Assembly (NCBI GenBank): GCA_015227615.1
Contig: JAALGZ010000004.1
Location: 124,001-188,000 of the forward strand
From: Labyrinthula sp. Ha
Taxonomy: Eukaryota; Sar; Bigyra; Labyrinthulida; Labyrinthulaceae
Length of the DNA: 64,000 nt
Direction of reading: 5' to 3'
Below are positions 46,746 to 56,756 of this stretch, one piece after another. Each line of letters begins with the position of its first letter. The stretch's first letter is position 1. The notes under the pieces are model-generated. The model did no database searches. It was not told where the DNA came from and saw only the letters and a program-made list of their open reading frames with translations. Made by a program: the position numbers and the translations under genes.

Positions 46746-47045
46746 TGGACCAATTTGGATTTGTGGCGGTATTTGATTGGCTAAAAAGTGGCTATATTGA
46801 TACCTGCTGACGTGGCAATATGGGCAAGAAAACTACAAAAAGAACACTAGAAAGAACACTTAAGTTGTGCCAGAAAGAAGGAAATATTAGGATAATAGAG
46901 AAAATACAAATCTGTGCTCCAGGTATGAATTATTGAAATTTTTGCTACATAAAGCTCTCCAGATGCTTGGTTCATAGGCTAACCCATACTTGTTCGCTGA
47001 GGTTAGCAGTTTTTAAGGTTGTCCAGAGGAATTAAAGGTGCTTGA
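46746..47045. other. Intergenic between p115-like and DnaJ genes
   Basis: 300 bases carrying the 3' end of the p115-like gene and the DnaJ promoter. Nothing specific was seen. Confidence 0.5.
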
Positions 47046-49811
47046 CTAAGAAAGATCATCATCTGAACCTGGAGAAATAATATAGTTCTCTATATCCTGT
47101 ACTTGTTGCTCACTAAGTACTCTAAGTAAATGCTCTCGCGAAGCAAGAGTTCTTGTTCCTTGCTTGTCCAGCTCTTCCATACAGAAACAGTAAAACATCT
47201 GGCCGTAACATGCTCTTAGCGTCTCTATTTCAAATGTGCTGAAGCTGTGGCACAACTTATATCCTAAGGCACAAACTAAAGTAAGAAGAAGAGTAAGCAC
47301 TACCTTTACTCAAGGCCTCTTCAAAAGCCCGAAGGTTGTTCTTGTCCACTTCATGCTGGTTTATGACAAGATCAAAAAAGTTCATCACTTGACTAAAATG
47401 CGCATGCTTTTCCCCTTTCGAAATATTTTCATTAGACAAATCTAAAGAATAAAATAAAAAATCAATATACTGCATTCAAGTTGATTCAATAGCTTATTCT
47501 GAAAAGAAAAAAGCGGATCCAATGTAGAAGAAACTTTTGCCATCGGGACTGTTGCCTTCTCAGCAACTATAGGCAAGGCTTGCTGCGATGCATCAACTTT
47601 TGGTATGGATAAGGAAAACTTCATAATTTCCTCCTTCGTAGGTTCAACAAGGTTTACCAACCATTTCGCAAAGTCGCGATCTATCCACGCTATATTTTCA
47701 ATACTGTTTTTCGCATCAAAATGCAGCGAGATCTTAAATGGTACTTTATTATTCACGAGGTTGAAACGAGTCTTATGAGAAGATTTTAACAATCCAACAT
47801 TTTCAAAAGATTCGGGCTCAAGACTTGAAAATAATTGGTCCAATGAATAACCTTGGACAAGTCTTTCGTAGAACGGTCTAGCTAGCTCAGTATTTGTATT
47901 GCAGAGCTTTTTTAGAAGGGTTAGGACAAAGAGGGAGCATATTTGAAAGAAGCCTAGATTTTCAACATCGTCATTAAACCCTTCCTTAAAGCATAACCTC
48001 AAAACATCAAGAATTAAATGTTCCTTAGACAACTTAGCAGCTACTCCCTCAACAGAATCCACCAAGAAAATTAATTGTACAAGTAACAACATCCACGTTA
48101 TTTGGTTGATTGAGTTCATATTTTCAAACTTCGTTCTCCTACTGACATCGGAAAGCTGTTCTGCTAAGGCTTCAATAAGACAATTAGCAAAAGGCATAGA
48201 GTTGTAGGAAACTTTCTGTAATAGTTCAACTGCAGCGACACTTCTTCTTAGAAATATATTGGATACAAGCTTCTGATTTAAGTATACAAAAAATAAGTTC
48301 TTGTTAGGCTTTTTCATCGATAGAACCATGTTTTCTAAACTCAGTTTATGTATAGAGGCAAGGGAGTTATCATTTCCTAAAGCGTTACTCAACTGTGAAA
48401 TAACATGTTCATTAGATTGGAATAGTTGTGTGGCTAGAAACAAAGTATTCATACTGTATCTAAATTTCTCTAAGGTATCCATCGTTGGAACTAAATTACC
48501 AGGTTCACAACATGTAACAAGAAAGCTCAAAGAAGAAAGTTTAATTTTTTGATTAGATTGACTAAGATCAATAGAAAAAGAAAGGTATGAATTAATTGGT
48601 ACCAGAAAAAGCTCTTCCTTCAATTCAACACAAAAATTCACACGAAAAAAGAGCAAAATCAATAATCGCATGCACTTTTCTAGAATCTGGTGCTGAGTAT
48701 ATTCCAGGAAATCAAGGTTTGAGTTTGATATATCCGTTAAGAAATCTGGATCCCGTACATTATGATACAAGATTATTATCAATCTATGTAGCACAGACGA
48801 CATTAAACTTATTTGACAGGGGGTAAATATCTCTTTTGAAACGAATCTTTTGCATAGAGATTGTAAATTGATACCAAGATTTGTGAGCTCCTCAAGATTT
48901 TCGTAAAAATAGTCCTTCAGATTTTCCAAAGGCTTTATCTCGGTAGATTCCAAAAACTCCAAGATAGATTCAAATACTTGTAACAAGAGGAGAATATTTG
49001 AGAGCACAGTCGGTTTACAGTTTTCCAAATCAACAAAATATTCCTCCAATGGCCAATCTCCAAGATAACAGTCTTGAGTCTTTTCTTGATTTGGCAAGTA
49101 AACAGGAAACTTCACTATGTTAATAAGACGCAAAATGAAGTTTGAATCAGCTGTTAGAAAGAGTTTTACAGTTTGTTGACTGGTCATGATATTCAATATC
49201 GCAGTTAGTCCATCTTCAAGCATAGCATCAAGATGTTTTTCTCTTTCCATTATTGCCAGCACCTTATCAAATATACCAGAGAATGCGAGGTAGATCTCCA
49301 GCTCATTATTCTCTTTCTCGCTTGATGTTAACAGCTTTAACAAACTCAGCGCTTCATATTCAACATCTTCTCTTGGAACATTAAGAACCTCCACCAAGTT
49401 TGACAAACCCATATGAATTTTTAGAACATTCTCCCTGAAAAGGGAGAGATCTATGTTAGCAAGCTTCTTCACAAAACCAACAACTTCCAACTTCAATCCA
49501 GCTGGAAGAGCTTCGCTACCTAGAAAACCCAGGACTAAACCAAAAGCAGAATCTTCTTGATAAAAAATCTGTGGAAACCATTTTAGTCCTTGGAGCTTTT
49601 GCAAAATCTGAAGAAGTTGTTCGATTTCCTCTTCACTGAAGTCCTTGTCAACATGGCACTCAAAGAGCGTTGAAAAGTTTTCTTTAAGTAAGAAACCAAC
49701 TTCTGGAGATACAATTTCATCGCTTCCAAACAACATATTTACATTTTGCAATCTATTTTGTTTTTCTTGATTTTCGTTGAGTAAATTTCTTAACGTATCA
49801 ATTTTATTCAT
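47046..49811 (-). CDS. USO1: Uso1/p115-like vesicle tethering factor, three exons
   Basis: Exons 49,811-47,471, 47,441-47,304 and 47,275-47,046 join into 902 codons with exact phases. The long first exon is an all-helical armadillo-type solenoid. The parts most like the p115 head are the repeat run SLLKLLTSS...LAFSGIFDKVLAIM...AILNIMTS (about 160-215), a later LLLLQVFESIL, and the head-domain end FENVGLLKSS...WIDRDFAKWLVNLVE. p115 tethers COPII vesicles to the cis-Golgi with Rab1 and golgins. Unlike animal p115 (about 960 residues), the region after the head is short and lacks a long coiled coil, but it does end in an acidic tail (SPGSDDDLS). Retaining either intron truncates the protein. The start is 33 bases from the divergent 49,845 gene. 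Other armadillo proteins remain possible. Confidence 0.65.
47276..47303 (-). other. 28-nt spliceosomal intron (p115-like gene, intron 2)
   Basis: Begins GTAGTG and ends ACTTTAG on the minus strand. Removing it joins ...EEALSK to VCALGYKLC in frame and avoids a frameshift. A 34-base alternative starting six bases earlier (GTAAAG) also keeps frame, but the 28-base form agrees better with the other introns. Confidence 0.75.
47442..47470 (-). other. 29-nt spliceosomal intron (p115-like gene, intron 1)
   Basis: Begins GTATAT and ends TTCTTTAG on the minus strand. Unspliced reading hits a stop within the intron. Splicing joins ...NQLEC to NLSNENISKG in frame. Confidence 0.85.
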
Positions 49812-49844
49812 ATCTATTCAGATATTCGTTTAATCGGAACAGAT
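49812..49844. promoter_or_regulatory. 33-bp divergent promoter region
   Basis: Only 33 bases separate the start codons of the p115-like gene (minus) and the small charged protein (plus). Both promoters must overlap the neighbouring coding region, or a single bidirectional element must serve both. No motif was identified. Confidence 0.5.
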
Positions 49845-50258
49845 ATGGAAAGAAAAAATTTGTTAACAAAATATCCTTTCGTGGACAAAGGAAGTATGGC
49901 AGAAATTTTGAATACAAAAGAAGAAGAAGATGGTGAAATTAATATGAGTCAGTTTTTGGTACATATGCAACGCAAGAAGAGAGAAGAAGCTAGGAAGAGG
50001 TTTGATATAATGGACGCAGAGAAGGTGAAGCTTCGTAAAGACAAGGGCAGAGTTCAAACGAGGAGGGTTATTGAAAGGTTTATCACCAGAGAAAAACCAT
50101 TTTCACACTTAGAGGAACGGAAAAATAAGAAAGTTTTTGAAATAATAAATGATATGTATGAAAGCTTTGAAGAGGGCAAAGAAGACGTTGAAAGCTATAG
50201 CTATAAAAAGGTAGATTTGATAATTGAGAGGTTGCAGAAGTCAAACTTCCAGTATTAG
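49845..50258 (+). CDS. Small highly charged protein, unknown
   Basis: 137 residues, family not recognised. It is rich in Lys, Glu and Arg with predicted helices (FLVHMQRKKREEARKRF, then EKVKLRKDKGRVQTRRVIER) and no membrane segment or signal. Support for being real: ATG start right at a divergent promoter, an ordered charge pattern, and placement in a tightly packed cluster. Its 3' end overlaps the end of the convergent oxygenase gene by 18 bases. Lysine-rich helical proteins of this size are often ribosome- or RNA-associated, but nothing here proves that. Confidence 0.65.
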   Translation: MERKNLLTKYPFVDKGSMAEILNTKEEEDGEINMSQFLVHMQRKKREEARKRFDIMDAEKVKLRKDKGRVQTRRVIERFITREKPFSHLEERKNKKVFEIINDMYESFEEGKEDVESYSYKKVDLIIERLQKSNFQY

Positions 50259-51125
50259 AGGTTTTTGATTACTATATGAAATGAAACCTTGAAAAGAAAC
50301 CCTCTTGGTATCACCTAATAGTGGTTTCTGTACTGCATGAGGGATTTGGGCACTGAGTAGAACGAGATCGCCTTCATCAACAGAGATACGAGTTGGCTGA
50401 CAAACTTGATCCATTATTTTATACAAGTCATCCTGCCCATTCTTGTCTAGAAACTTATTTATGAAACTGATATTAGAGTAAAACTGAATTCTTGAACGAA
50501 AAACTATTGGATAGATTAAGAGCTCGCCCCCAACTTCCGGATTTTGCAGATACAAGTTGTAGCTAAAGAGACCTTCGCTGTTTTTGCAAACTGAAAGTTC
50601 ATCGACATGTAAGAGTCCTCTCTGAAACTTCGGAGCTAAGGGATCATCGAGTTCCATTATTCTAGATAAACCTGCATTAAAGGGACGATAAAGTGCATCT
50701 TTTTTGATGCTGCAGCCATGTGGAAACTTTTCATCAAGGTGAAGTCGAACAGCATCTATTGGAGACAAGAAGTTTAAGCTTCGAAGAAGTTTGGTTGTTT
50801 CTGTGACGTTTTGAAAATAAAGATCCTCTTCTGCGGGCTTGAATGTATTATACGGTAATCCTACTGTATTAACATCAGATTGAACCACTTCATCTGTATA
50901 GTTTACTGTCCAATTTTTTGAGTTGTGCTCCAGGACAAGTTTGGAAAATGTCTTACATAGGTTTTTCGGATAGAACTTCTTGACTTTAATGGCGACTGTT
51001 TCTATTGCAAATAGCTTAGATAGTGCTTCATGGTTCAATTGCTTGTCCAAAACTACTGGCAAGCGGGCTTCACTTGGTAAAACCTGTTTTCGAAGTCGTT
51101 TTGCAATTGTTTGGAGTGAATTCAT
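50241..51125 (-). CDS. 2-oxoglutarate/Fe(II)-dependent oxygenase
   Basis: A 294-residue protein whose C-terminal half shows the double-stranded beta-helix of 2OG-Fe(II) oxygenases. The iron ligands are H173 and D175 in LLHVDELSV and H263 in IPHAV. The 2-oxoglutarate-binding arginine is R275 in DTKRVSFQGF. Between them lie typical strands (YNLYLQNPEVGGELLIYP, then ISVDEGDLVLLSAQ). Such enzymes hydroxylate proteins, amino acids or small metabolites using O2 and 2-oxoglutarate. The closest look is to the broad prolyl-hydroxylase-like fold, and the substrate cannot be read from sequence. The N-terminal 100 residues are not recognised. No signal peptide is obvious. Single exon, convergent with and overlapping the 49,845 gene. 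Confidence 0.82.
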   Translation of the reverse strand: MNSLQTIAKRLRKQVLPSEARLPVVLDKQLNHEALSKLFAIETVAIKVKKFYPKNLCKTFSKLVLEHNSKNWTVNYTDEVVQSDVNTVGLPYNTFKPAEEDLYFQNVTETTKLLRSLNFLSPIDAVRLHLDEKFPHGCSIKKDALYRPFNAGLSRIMELDDPLAPKFQRGLLHVDELSVCKNSEGLFSYNLYLQNPEVGGELLIYPIVFRSRIQFYSNISFINKFLDKNGQDDLYKIMDQVCQPTRISVDEGDLVLLSAQIPHAVQKPLLGDTKRVSFQGFISYSNQKPLILEV

Positions 51126-51766
51126 AGTTAAGATCAGTAGTCAATGTTAAATTACTGTAGATAAGAAGTTTTCTTGTGCATTAGTTTCAGCAGGGAAGCA
51201 GCAGCGAAAAAGAAAACAAGATATTGATCTATTTCACTAAGTATAGCAGACGACGTTAGGTTTGCAAGTTAAGCAATAAAGTGAGTATAGCATTTCCGAT
51301 AAAATAAGGCTTCTGCAAGTCTTTTACCAAGGGTAGGCACCTTGAAACCAAAGCAAACTTTTTATTGGAAGTTAGGAAGGATATGTTTGCGTCATTTGCT
51401 TGTTTGCTGAGCAGGTTGGTCATTGCGACGTAGGGTTAATACATTTTGGTAATTAGTTTTTGTTTCTTCAAGCAACGGTGTATTACTTTGAGAAAGTTCA
51501 AGAAGTGCATTAGTACCAAACAGACAATAACTATAATAAATTTCACAAGAATTAATATTTTACAGTTGTAACGAAGAAATTGAGCTTTCTCCATCACGCA
51601 ATTACTAAAAAGTTTCCTGTTTTCGTTTCTTTTAACTCTGGAAAGATTTTCTTCCTGTAGATGTTAAGTGTGAACGGCTCTTTTGTATCAAATATTACGG
51701 CTATGTTTCTATTTCAAGCGATATTGCTAAATTATAGAAATACACACGTTAGGTGTGTGACGATGC
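51126..51766. other. Intergenic between oxygenase and kinase relic
   Basis: No gene recognised; it contains the oxygenase promoter. Confidence 0.45.
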
Positions 51767-52924
51767 TTGTATCGTGTCCTTCGAGGACAATGCCGAAGTC
51801 AAGTTTGGAGCCTTGAAGCGTTGACGACATTACCCAGATCCTGGGAAACAGGAGGGCAAATCATCTCGAATCTGTTCCAGCAGATGTCTGTGTACTCGAA
51901 CCCTCGACTTTTTTTAGAAAGAAAAGTGTCTGGTTGCAAAGTACGTATCTATGGCTCAATCCCCACTACAACTCAGGTTTCCACTGAATACGTTGCGGAC
52001 GGGTATGAAAACATATTGATTTTTTTAAGGGGAGACTTGAACTTACTAGAACAACTCTAAAGGACTCTGTTGAGAGAAAGTGAAGTTATCAAAGAAATGA
52101 GAAATTTTGCAGGAACTCAGTTTATTGCGAAGATTATGGACAACTTAGGAAGTTCTAGAGATGCCTTATTTATTTTAGAGTATTTATGTTGTCGTATTCT
52201 TTCTCTTGGAAAGAATAGGCCATTTTCTGTACTTCAGAAGGCCAATAAAAAGTCCAGTTGGACGTATAAATTCCTAGAAACTTTGTGTCCTTTCTAATAA
52301 CAGGTTTTCTGATGGAAATTTGGTTTATTAACAAGTCTGGTTTCGTTCATGGAGATATTAAACCCGCAAAACTTATGACTGGAATCATAGATGTTCCAAA
52401 AATTATTGAATTTTGGCTGTGCAATGAAACATACTGAAATCACTACGGAGGAAAATAAGTTCACTCAGCATAGGCCTGGTATTGAAAAAATTCAAGCTCA
52501 TGAACTTTATAACCCTCAGCTGGTATATGCTTCAAGAGCTGATGTATTCGCACTAGTCATTTCTACGTTCTGATTAACTATCACCCATCAGAAGAAATGC
52601 AGTATGTAGCAACAGAAATGAGAAGTATGACCTGTCTGTTGAGGATAGGTAGGGTAACCTTATGAAAACTGCTGAGGACAGCAAAAACGAAAACATTAGA
52701 GTTTCTCTACTCCGTTTTTGGATGTATTAATAAAACTTGTGGGGTATGAGGTGAAGGCTCGTTTTCCTGTGGTTGCTACAATAAGCACAGAACCTATTTC
52801 AAGTTTGAAAGAGCTGTGGAAGAATGAAGATTGGAACTATTCAGAGGATATCATCAGCGTTACAGAAGAAACAAATCATTGGTTGAGTTTTCAGAAAGCA
52901 GGTTTATTCTTCTTTAGGTTTTGA
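51767..52924 (+). pseudogene. Broken protein kinase gene
   Basis: On the plus strand most subdomains of a eukaryotic protein kinase can be followed through stops and a frameshift. They are: an N-lobe region (51,767-52,060); an alphaC/beta4-beta5 region (EVIKEMRNFAGTQFIAKIMD ... ALFILEYL, 52,070-52,200); the catalytic loop in a shifted frame near 52,347 (GFVHGDIKPAKLM, in place of H.D.KP.N); the DFG box changed to NFG near 52,405 (KLLNFGCAM); and the activation segment/APE and following helix at 52,480-52,570 (GIEKIQAHELYNPQLVYASR, then ADVFALVI, matching GTEKYQAPE...SRADVFALG). A C-lobe-like open run continues at 52,718-52,924. HGDIKP rather than HRDLKP is typical of divergent serine/threonine kinases. 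It cannot encode an active enzyme. Confidence 0.7.
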
Positions 52925-54532
52925 TACTGAAGATCCGTCCTGCGATAAGTCCATCTTAATAGTTATATTTGGTTTTAGCATCTAAAAGACGGCGTGCATT
53001 GAACTGGTGCCGCTAGAAGTAAGATACAGCTAAGGAGATATTTATTTTATTATTCTGTGCACTAGAGCTTACAAAGTCAAACAATTAGCCAATCTAGCTT
53101 CAAGCAGAACTATAGGCAAGGACCAACTCAAGTTCTCGTAGAAGATTTAATTAAAGATTATCCAAAAGTAACTTAAGGGAGCTCAAGTAATGTTCAAACA
53201 GCGCAATCTAATAGGATTTATTTCATAGTTTGAAATGATGACGGCCTAAGAATATGAACTTCTAAGCTAGCCATCGATAGTAATTACACAAGGGTTTGAT
53301 AATCTAAAATAATTCTTCTCACAGTCTTGTATATGTTTCATGGAATATCCCTGCTAAAAAACGGTGAACACGCTAATTTTTGTATATTAACCGTGGCGGT
53401 CTAAAGAACTGAAGGCTTTTTTAAATTCATGAAACCTTTGAGGGTGAAATATATATTATAAGACAAATCTCTGATGATCAATTTGATGTACTGTTAGGTC
53501 CAACACCCCTTCTATATGTGAAGAATAGCCACAAAGATGAACCCTTTTCAAATAATATCATCTTGACTCTACAGTTATACTGTCCAGAACAGCACCACTC
53601 AATCTTGAAAAGATCCTTAGACGTATTACCGGGAACTTGCTGCGCTAAAATTAGAAATAAGCTAACTTTAACCTAGTTGAGAGAAAAAATTATTTGTGGA
53701 AGTTAATATTCTCCCTTTAGGTTTTCATTTGTAATAACACAACAGCCTCTGTTTAACATCAGCATGTTCACATATAGTTCTATATTCTTCTCTCAATATT
53801 TCTCTTAGGAGGGTTAATTAGGAGGTTTAGGTTAACAGGTACAAAAAAACTACAAGATTTCTATTACTTCAAGTGAAAAGCCGCCATACAAGATTTATCT
53901 CAATACAGTGTCTGGAGACTGCATGCACCAAAAGTAAGCACATCTTGAGACATCAAATTTGTCTCACCGTATATTTTGAGTTGATATGTGAAACTATACT
54001 TAGTACTTTAATATGGTAACCGCAATAGTATTGCAATGATACCTATATTATTAGCACAATAGTATAGAAACGTACCAAAAAATAATGAGATTTAACTACA
54101 TTATTAGTACCTGATGCGAAACCTTCACATTTCAAATATTTCGGAGGTACTAGTGTTTTGTATTACTTTAGAAGTTATGACGTGTAAGAATGTGCTTACA
54201 GCGTTTTCTCTCAAAGAATTGTGCTGTTTCCTGTCTTTTTCAAATTCTAGATCTCATATCTACCTACACTGAAAATCCATTTTTTAAACCTAGCTCAGGA
54301 AAAACTCTATTCCCAGCAAATTCAAATTCAACAATGATCTTCCAAACAGAGTAATAAAATACTCAAAGTAACCCACAATCTTGAAAAATACTTGAAATAC
54401 ACAAACGAAAGAGAAACCTTCTTGGTATAAACACCGTTTATTTTCGAAGCCTTGTTTCGCAAACACAAACCATATTTCGATCGTCTTCTAGAGTTATTTT
54501 ACAGCTCCTGAATTATTGAGAAATAAACTAAT
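52925..54532. other. Gene-poor stretch between kinase relic and MATE gene
   Basis: About 1.6 kb of short, stop-rich frames. Nothing recognised. Confidence 0.45.
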
Positions 54533-56072
54533 TTAACTCCACCTTCTACTGAAAGTTAGCCATCCAAGAACTAAATTGAACACTGCATAATCAATGGTTA
54601 ATGCAACGTAGACATCAAACACAGATTCGTTTCTTCCCTTTGTAAACATAATTATGAAAGGTAATCCGAAAACCCACATGCAACAAAATATACTGACTCC
54701 AACTTTAAAATGTTCTCCCAGTCCTCTCAAAATTCCCATTAAGACCCCTTGCCCAGAATCAAAAAAACAGAGAGGAAGCAAGAGCATTGCAGTTCTGCTT
54801 GCTTCTTCCCTGACTGCATCTTCATCTTGGGTTACAAATAAATCAACTATCTCTTCTTTACAGAGAACAACAATTGATCCATACAAGACAGCCAATAAGA
54901 ACGCCACCAATAAAGCTGTAACTGAAATAATTTTTGCAATGTAAAACTTCCCCGTGTATTTACTTGTTTCTAGTGTATGTTGGGCTCCATCGAAAGTACT
55001 TACTCTTGTCTGTGTTGCCGTTGCAATTCCATAAGGAACCATATAAGCCATAGTGACAATGTTGTTCATCACAGATTGAGCGGCAAGAGCTTCCTTGCCA
55101 AGAGTTCCCACAAATATCGTAACTGTGTCCCAAAACCACCATTCACTCATTGATAAGACACCTGGCAACGCTAGCCTCCCAAAGTTCCAGATGTTTTGCT
55201 TAGAAAGGGCTTCAGGAAGTGATCTCGAGAAAAAACCTCGCCATGAATTTGGATGTCTAATCTTGTACCCATAAAAAATTGAGTAGCTTAAATATGAAAA
55301 ACTTGTCAGAAATTGAGTGACTAAATGAGCGTAACCTAAATTTCACATAGGACAAAAAGTTTACCAACTCCATCAAACCCAAATCTCTTGCTTAAGAAAT
55401 AGACACTTGGGAAATGTAACACCGAGATTAAAATTGTGAGGATTAAAAAGGGCAAAGTAATATTCTGACTTTGGTAAAATCTCTTCACAACTTCTTCCAC
55501 AATTTGCAAAGGAAACATAATTTTATAATATATCATAAACTTCTCAACAATACTAAATTGAAAGAACAAGCAAGAAATTACCTAATTACTTCTGGATCTT
55601 GACCAACTAAGTTCAGCAAGAAACCTATATTTGCCCAAGTTAGCTCAACCAACAGCATTATACAAATTGAAAAAAATAAAGCAACTTTTGTAACAGATTC
55701 AAGTTCAATATAATCTATCTTTCCAACTGCATTTCCAGCGAGTGTATCATAGGCAGTTAAGATCCCAATCAAGAAACTTTTCCCAAGAAGAACACCGCAA
55801 AGATTACTCATAGCAAACGCACCAACATAAACAGTTCCAAAAGTTGATCCAACAATTGTCATTGAGTAAAACCATACTGCTTGAGATAACAAAGAAACAA
55901 ATAAGACTGGAAGTGCGATATTTGAAAATAAGTATATTTCATCTTTTACATGGACAGAATAGTCCAAACCTGGTTTCTTCGTGGGGAGTAAAATTTCGCC
56001 TTCTGAAATGGTTTCGGTATCGCTATCATAGAAAAAGCTGAGATCTTCTGCAGGAGAATCTTTGTTTTTCAT
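54533..56072 (-). CDS. MATE family multidrug/organic cation antiporter, three exons
   Basis: Exons 56,072-55,582, 55,552-55,365 and 55,335-54,533 (491, 188 and 803 bases) join with exact phases into 493 codons, the usual MATE length. About twelve hydrophobic segments are visible in two bundles. The first half shows AYDTLAGNAVG (family: ALDTLCGQA.GA), then LLGQ/LVGQDPEV and the repeat-linker helix with VVKRFYQSQNITLPFL. The second half shows LALPGVLSMSEWWFWDTVTI and ALAAQSVMNNIVTMAYMVPYGIA, close to eukaryotic MATE/DTX proteins. These export organic cations, drugs or metabolites in exchange for H+ or Na+ at the plasma or vacuolar membrane. The frame is open nine bases further upstream from a TTG; the ATG at 56,072 is preferred. 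Both introns are 29 nt. Confidence 0.92.
55336..55364 (-). other. 29-nt spliceosomal intron (MATE gene, intron 2)
   Basis: Begins GTAAAC and ends GAAATTTAG. Unspliced reading ends at the TAG of the intron. Splicing joins ...RFGFDGV to GYAHLVTQFL and restores a continuous MATE transmembrane segment. Confidence 0.9.
55553..55581 (-). other. 29-nt spliceosomal intron (MATE gene, intron 1)
   Basis: Begins GTAATT and ends CAATTTAG. Unspliced reading stops at the TAA of its own 5' end. Splicing joins ...LVGQDPEVI to SIVEKFMIYYK in frame, continuous with MATE homology on both sides. Confidence 0.9.
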
Positions 56073-56468
56073 TGTTGACAAAGTTTTTCTTTCTCGTTTG
56101 TATTAAACGGTTTAATTACTTGGGCCTAGAGAAATTTCACAGAAGAAACAAATGGACAGATTGGACATAAAAGACGAGTCTCGGTTTAAATGAAACTAAC
56201 TATTTAAAAACTTAAAATATAATAGGAAAAGATTTTGGGTATCCTCCTTAAGCTTAAAACTTCCATAACACAGTCAGATATTTTTCAAGAGCTAATAAAA
56301 TGAAGAATATTCTTCCAATTTCAATGAACGTCAATGATCTTACACATAGAAAGTTAGTAGTGTCAATCTCTGTACAAATCTTTGGTTCGAGTATTTTTTT
56401 TCTGAGTTAGTTAGTGCCTAATAGTGAAGTGTCTATTTGTATCATGATTGTTTCTAAATTAAAGACTA
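56073..56468. other. MATE upstream region
   Basis: Intergenic stretch of about 400 bases holding the MATE promoter. Nothing specific was recognised. Confidence 0.45.
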
Positions 56469-56756
56469 TCAGGTACCAAAGACAATGCAGCACTCTAGGG
56501 CAATACTACATCCAGGAATAACTGGATATGAGACTGTTGTCGGCGTGAGGCTAACACTTATCAGGATAATATCTTTCCTATCCATTTGACCAGCTGGTTC
56601 GTTTCTTTCAGAAAGGAGATCGAGACCTCTAAAACAATTCATGTAAGTAGCTGGTGTTATTGGTAGGGTAAAGGAAAGAGTGGTTATTGGGGAGAGCACA
56701 TAATAATAACCTGGTTGAGCAGCATTTCTGAGGAAGCAAGTTTTCTCAATTCTAAG
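56469..56756 (-). pseudogene. Coding-like fragment resembling the cysteine-rich membrane protein
   Basis: An open minus-strand run of about 95 codons ending in TGA, less A+T-rich than its surroundings and with ordered sequence. Its second half (MNCFRGLDLLSERNEPAG, then RKDIILISVS, then IALECCIVFG) can be laid along the ectodomain of the 21,951 protein (SLCDNLLGETRSQSCRAG, then NKEIKFINIT, then MHAVCCFAKS) with few gaps. No start codon, signal or membrane segment was found, so this is probably a surviving exon or dead copy. The relationship is judged by eye only. Confidence 0.35.

Noticed and set aside
56073-56081. TTG start for the MATE protein
   Set aside because: The ATG at 56,072 is the better eukaryotic start, and the extra residues carry no homology.
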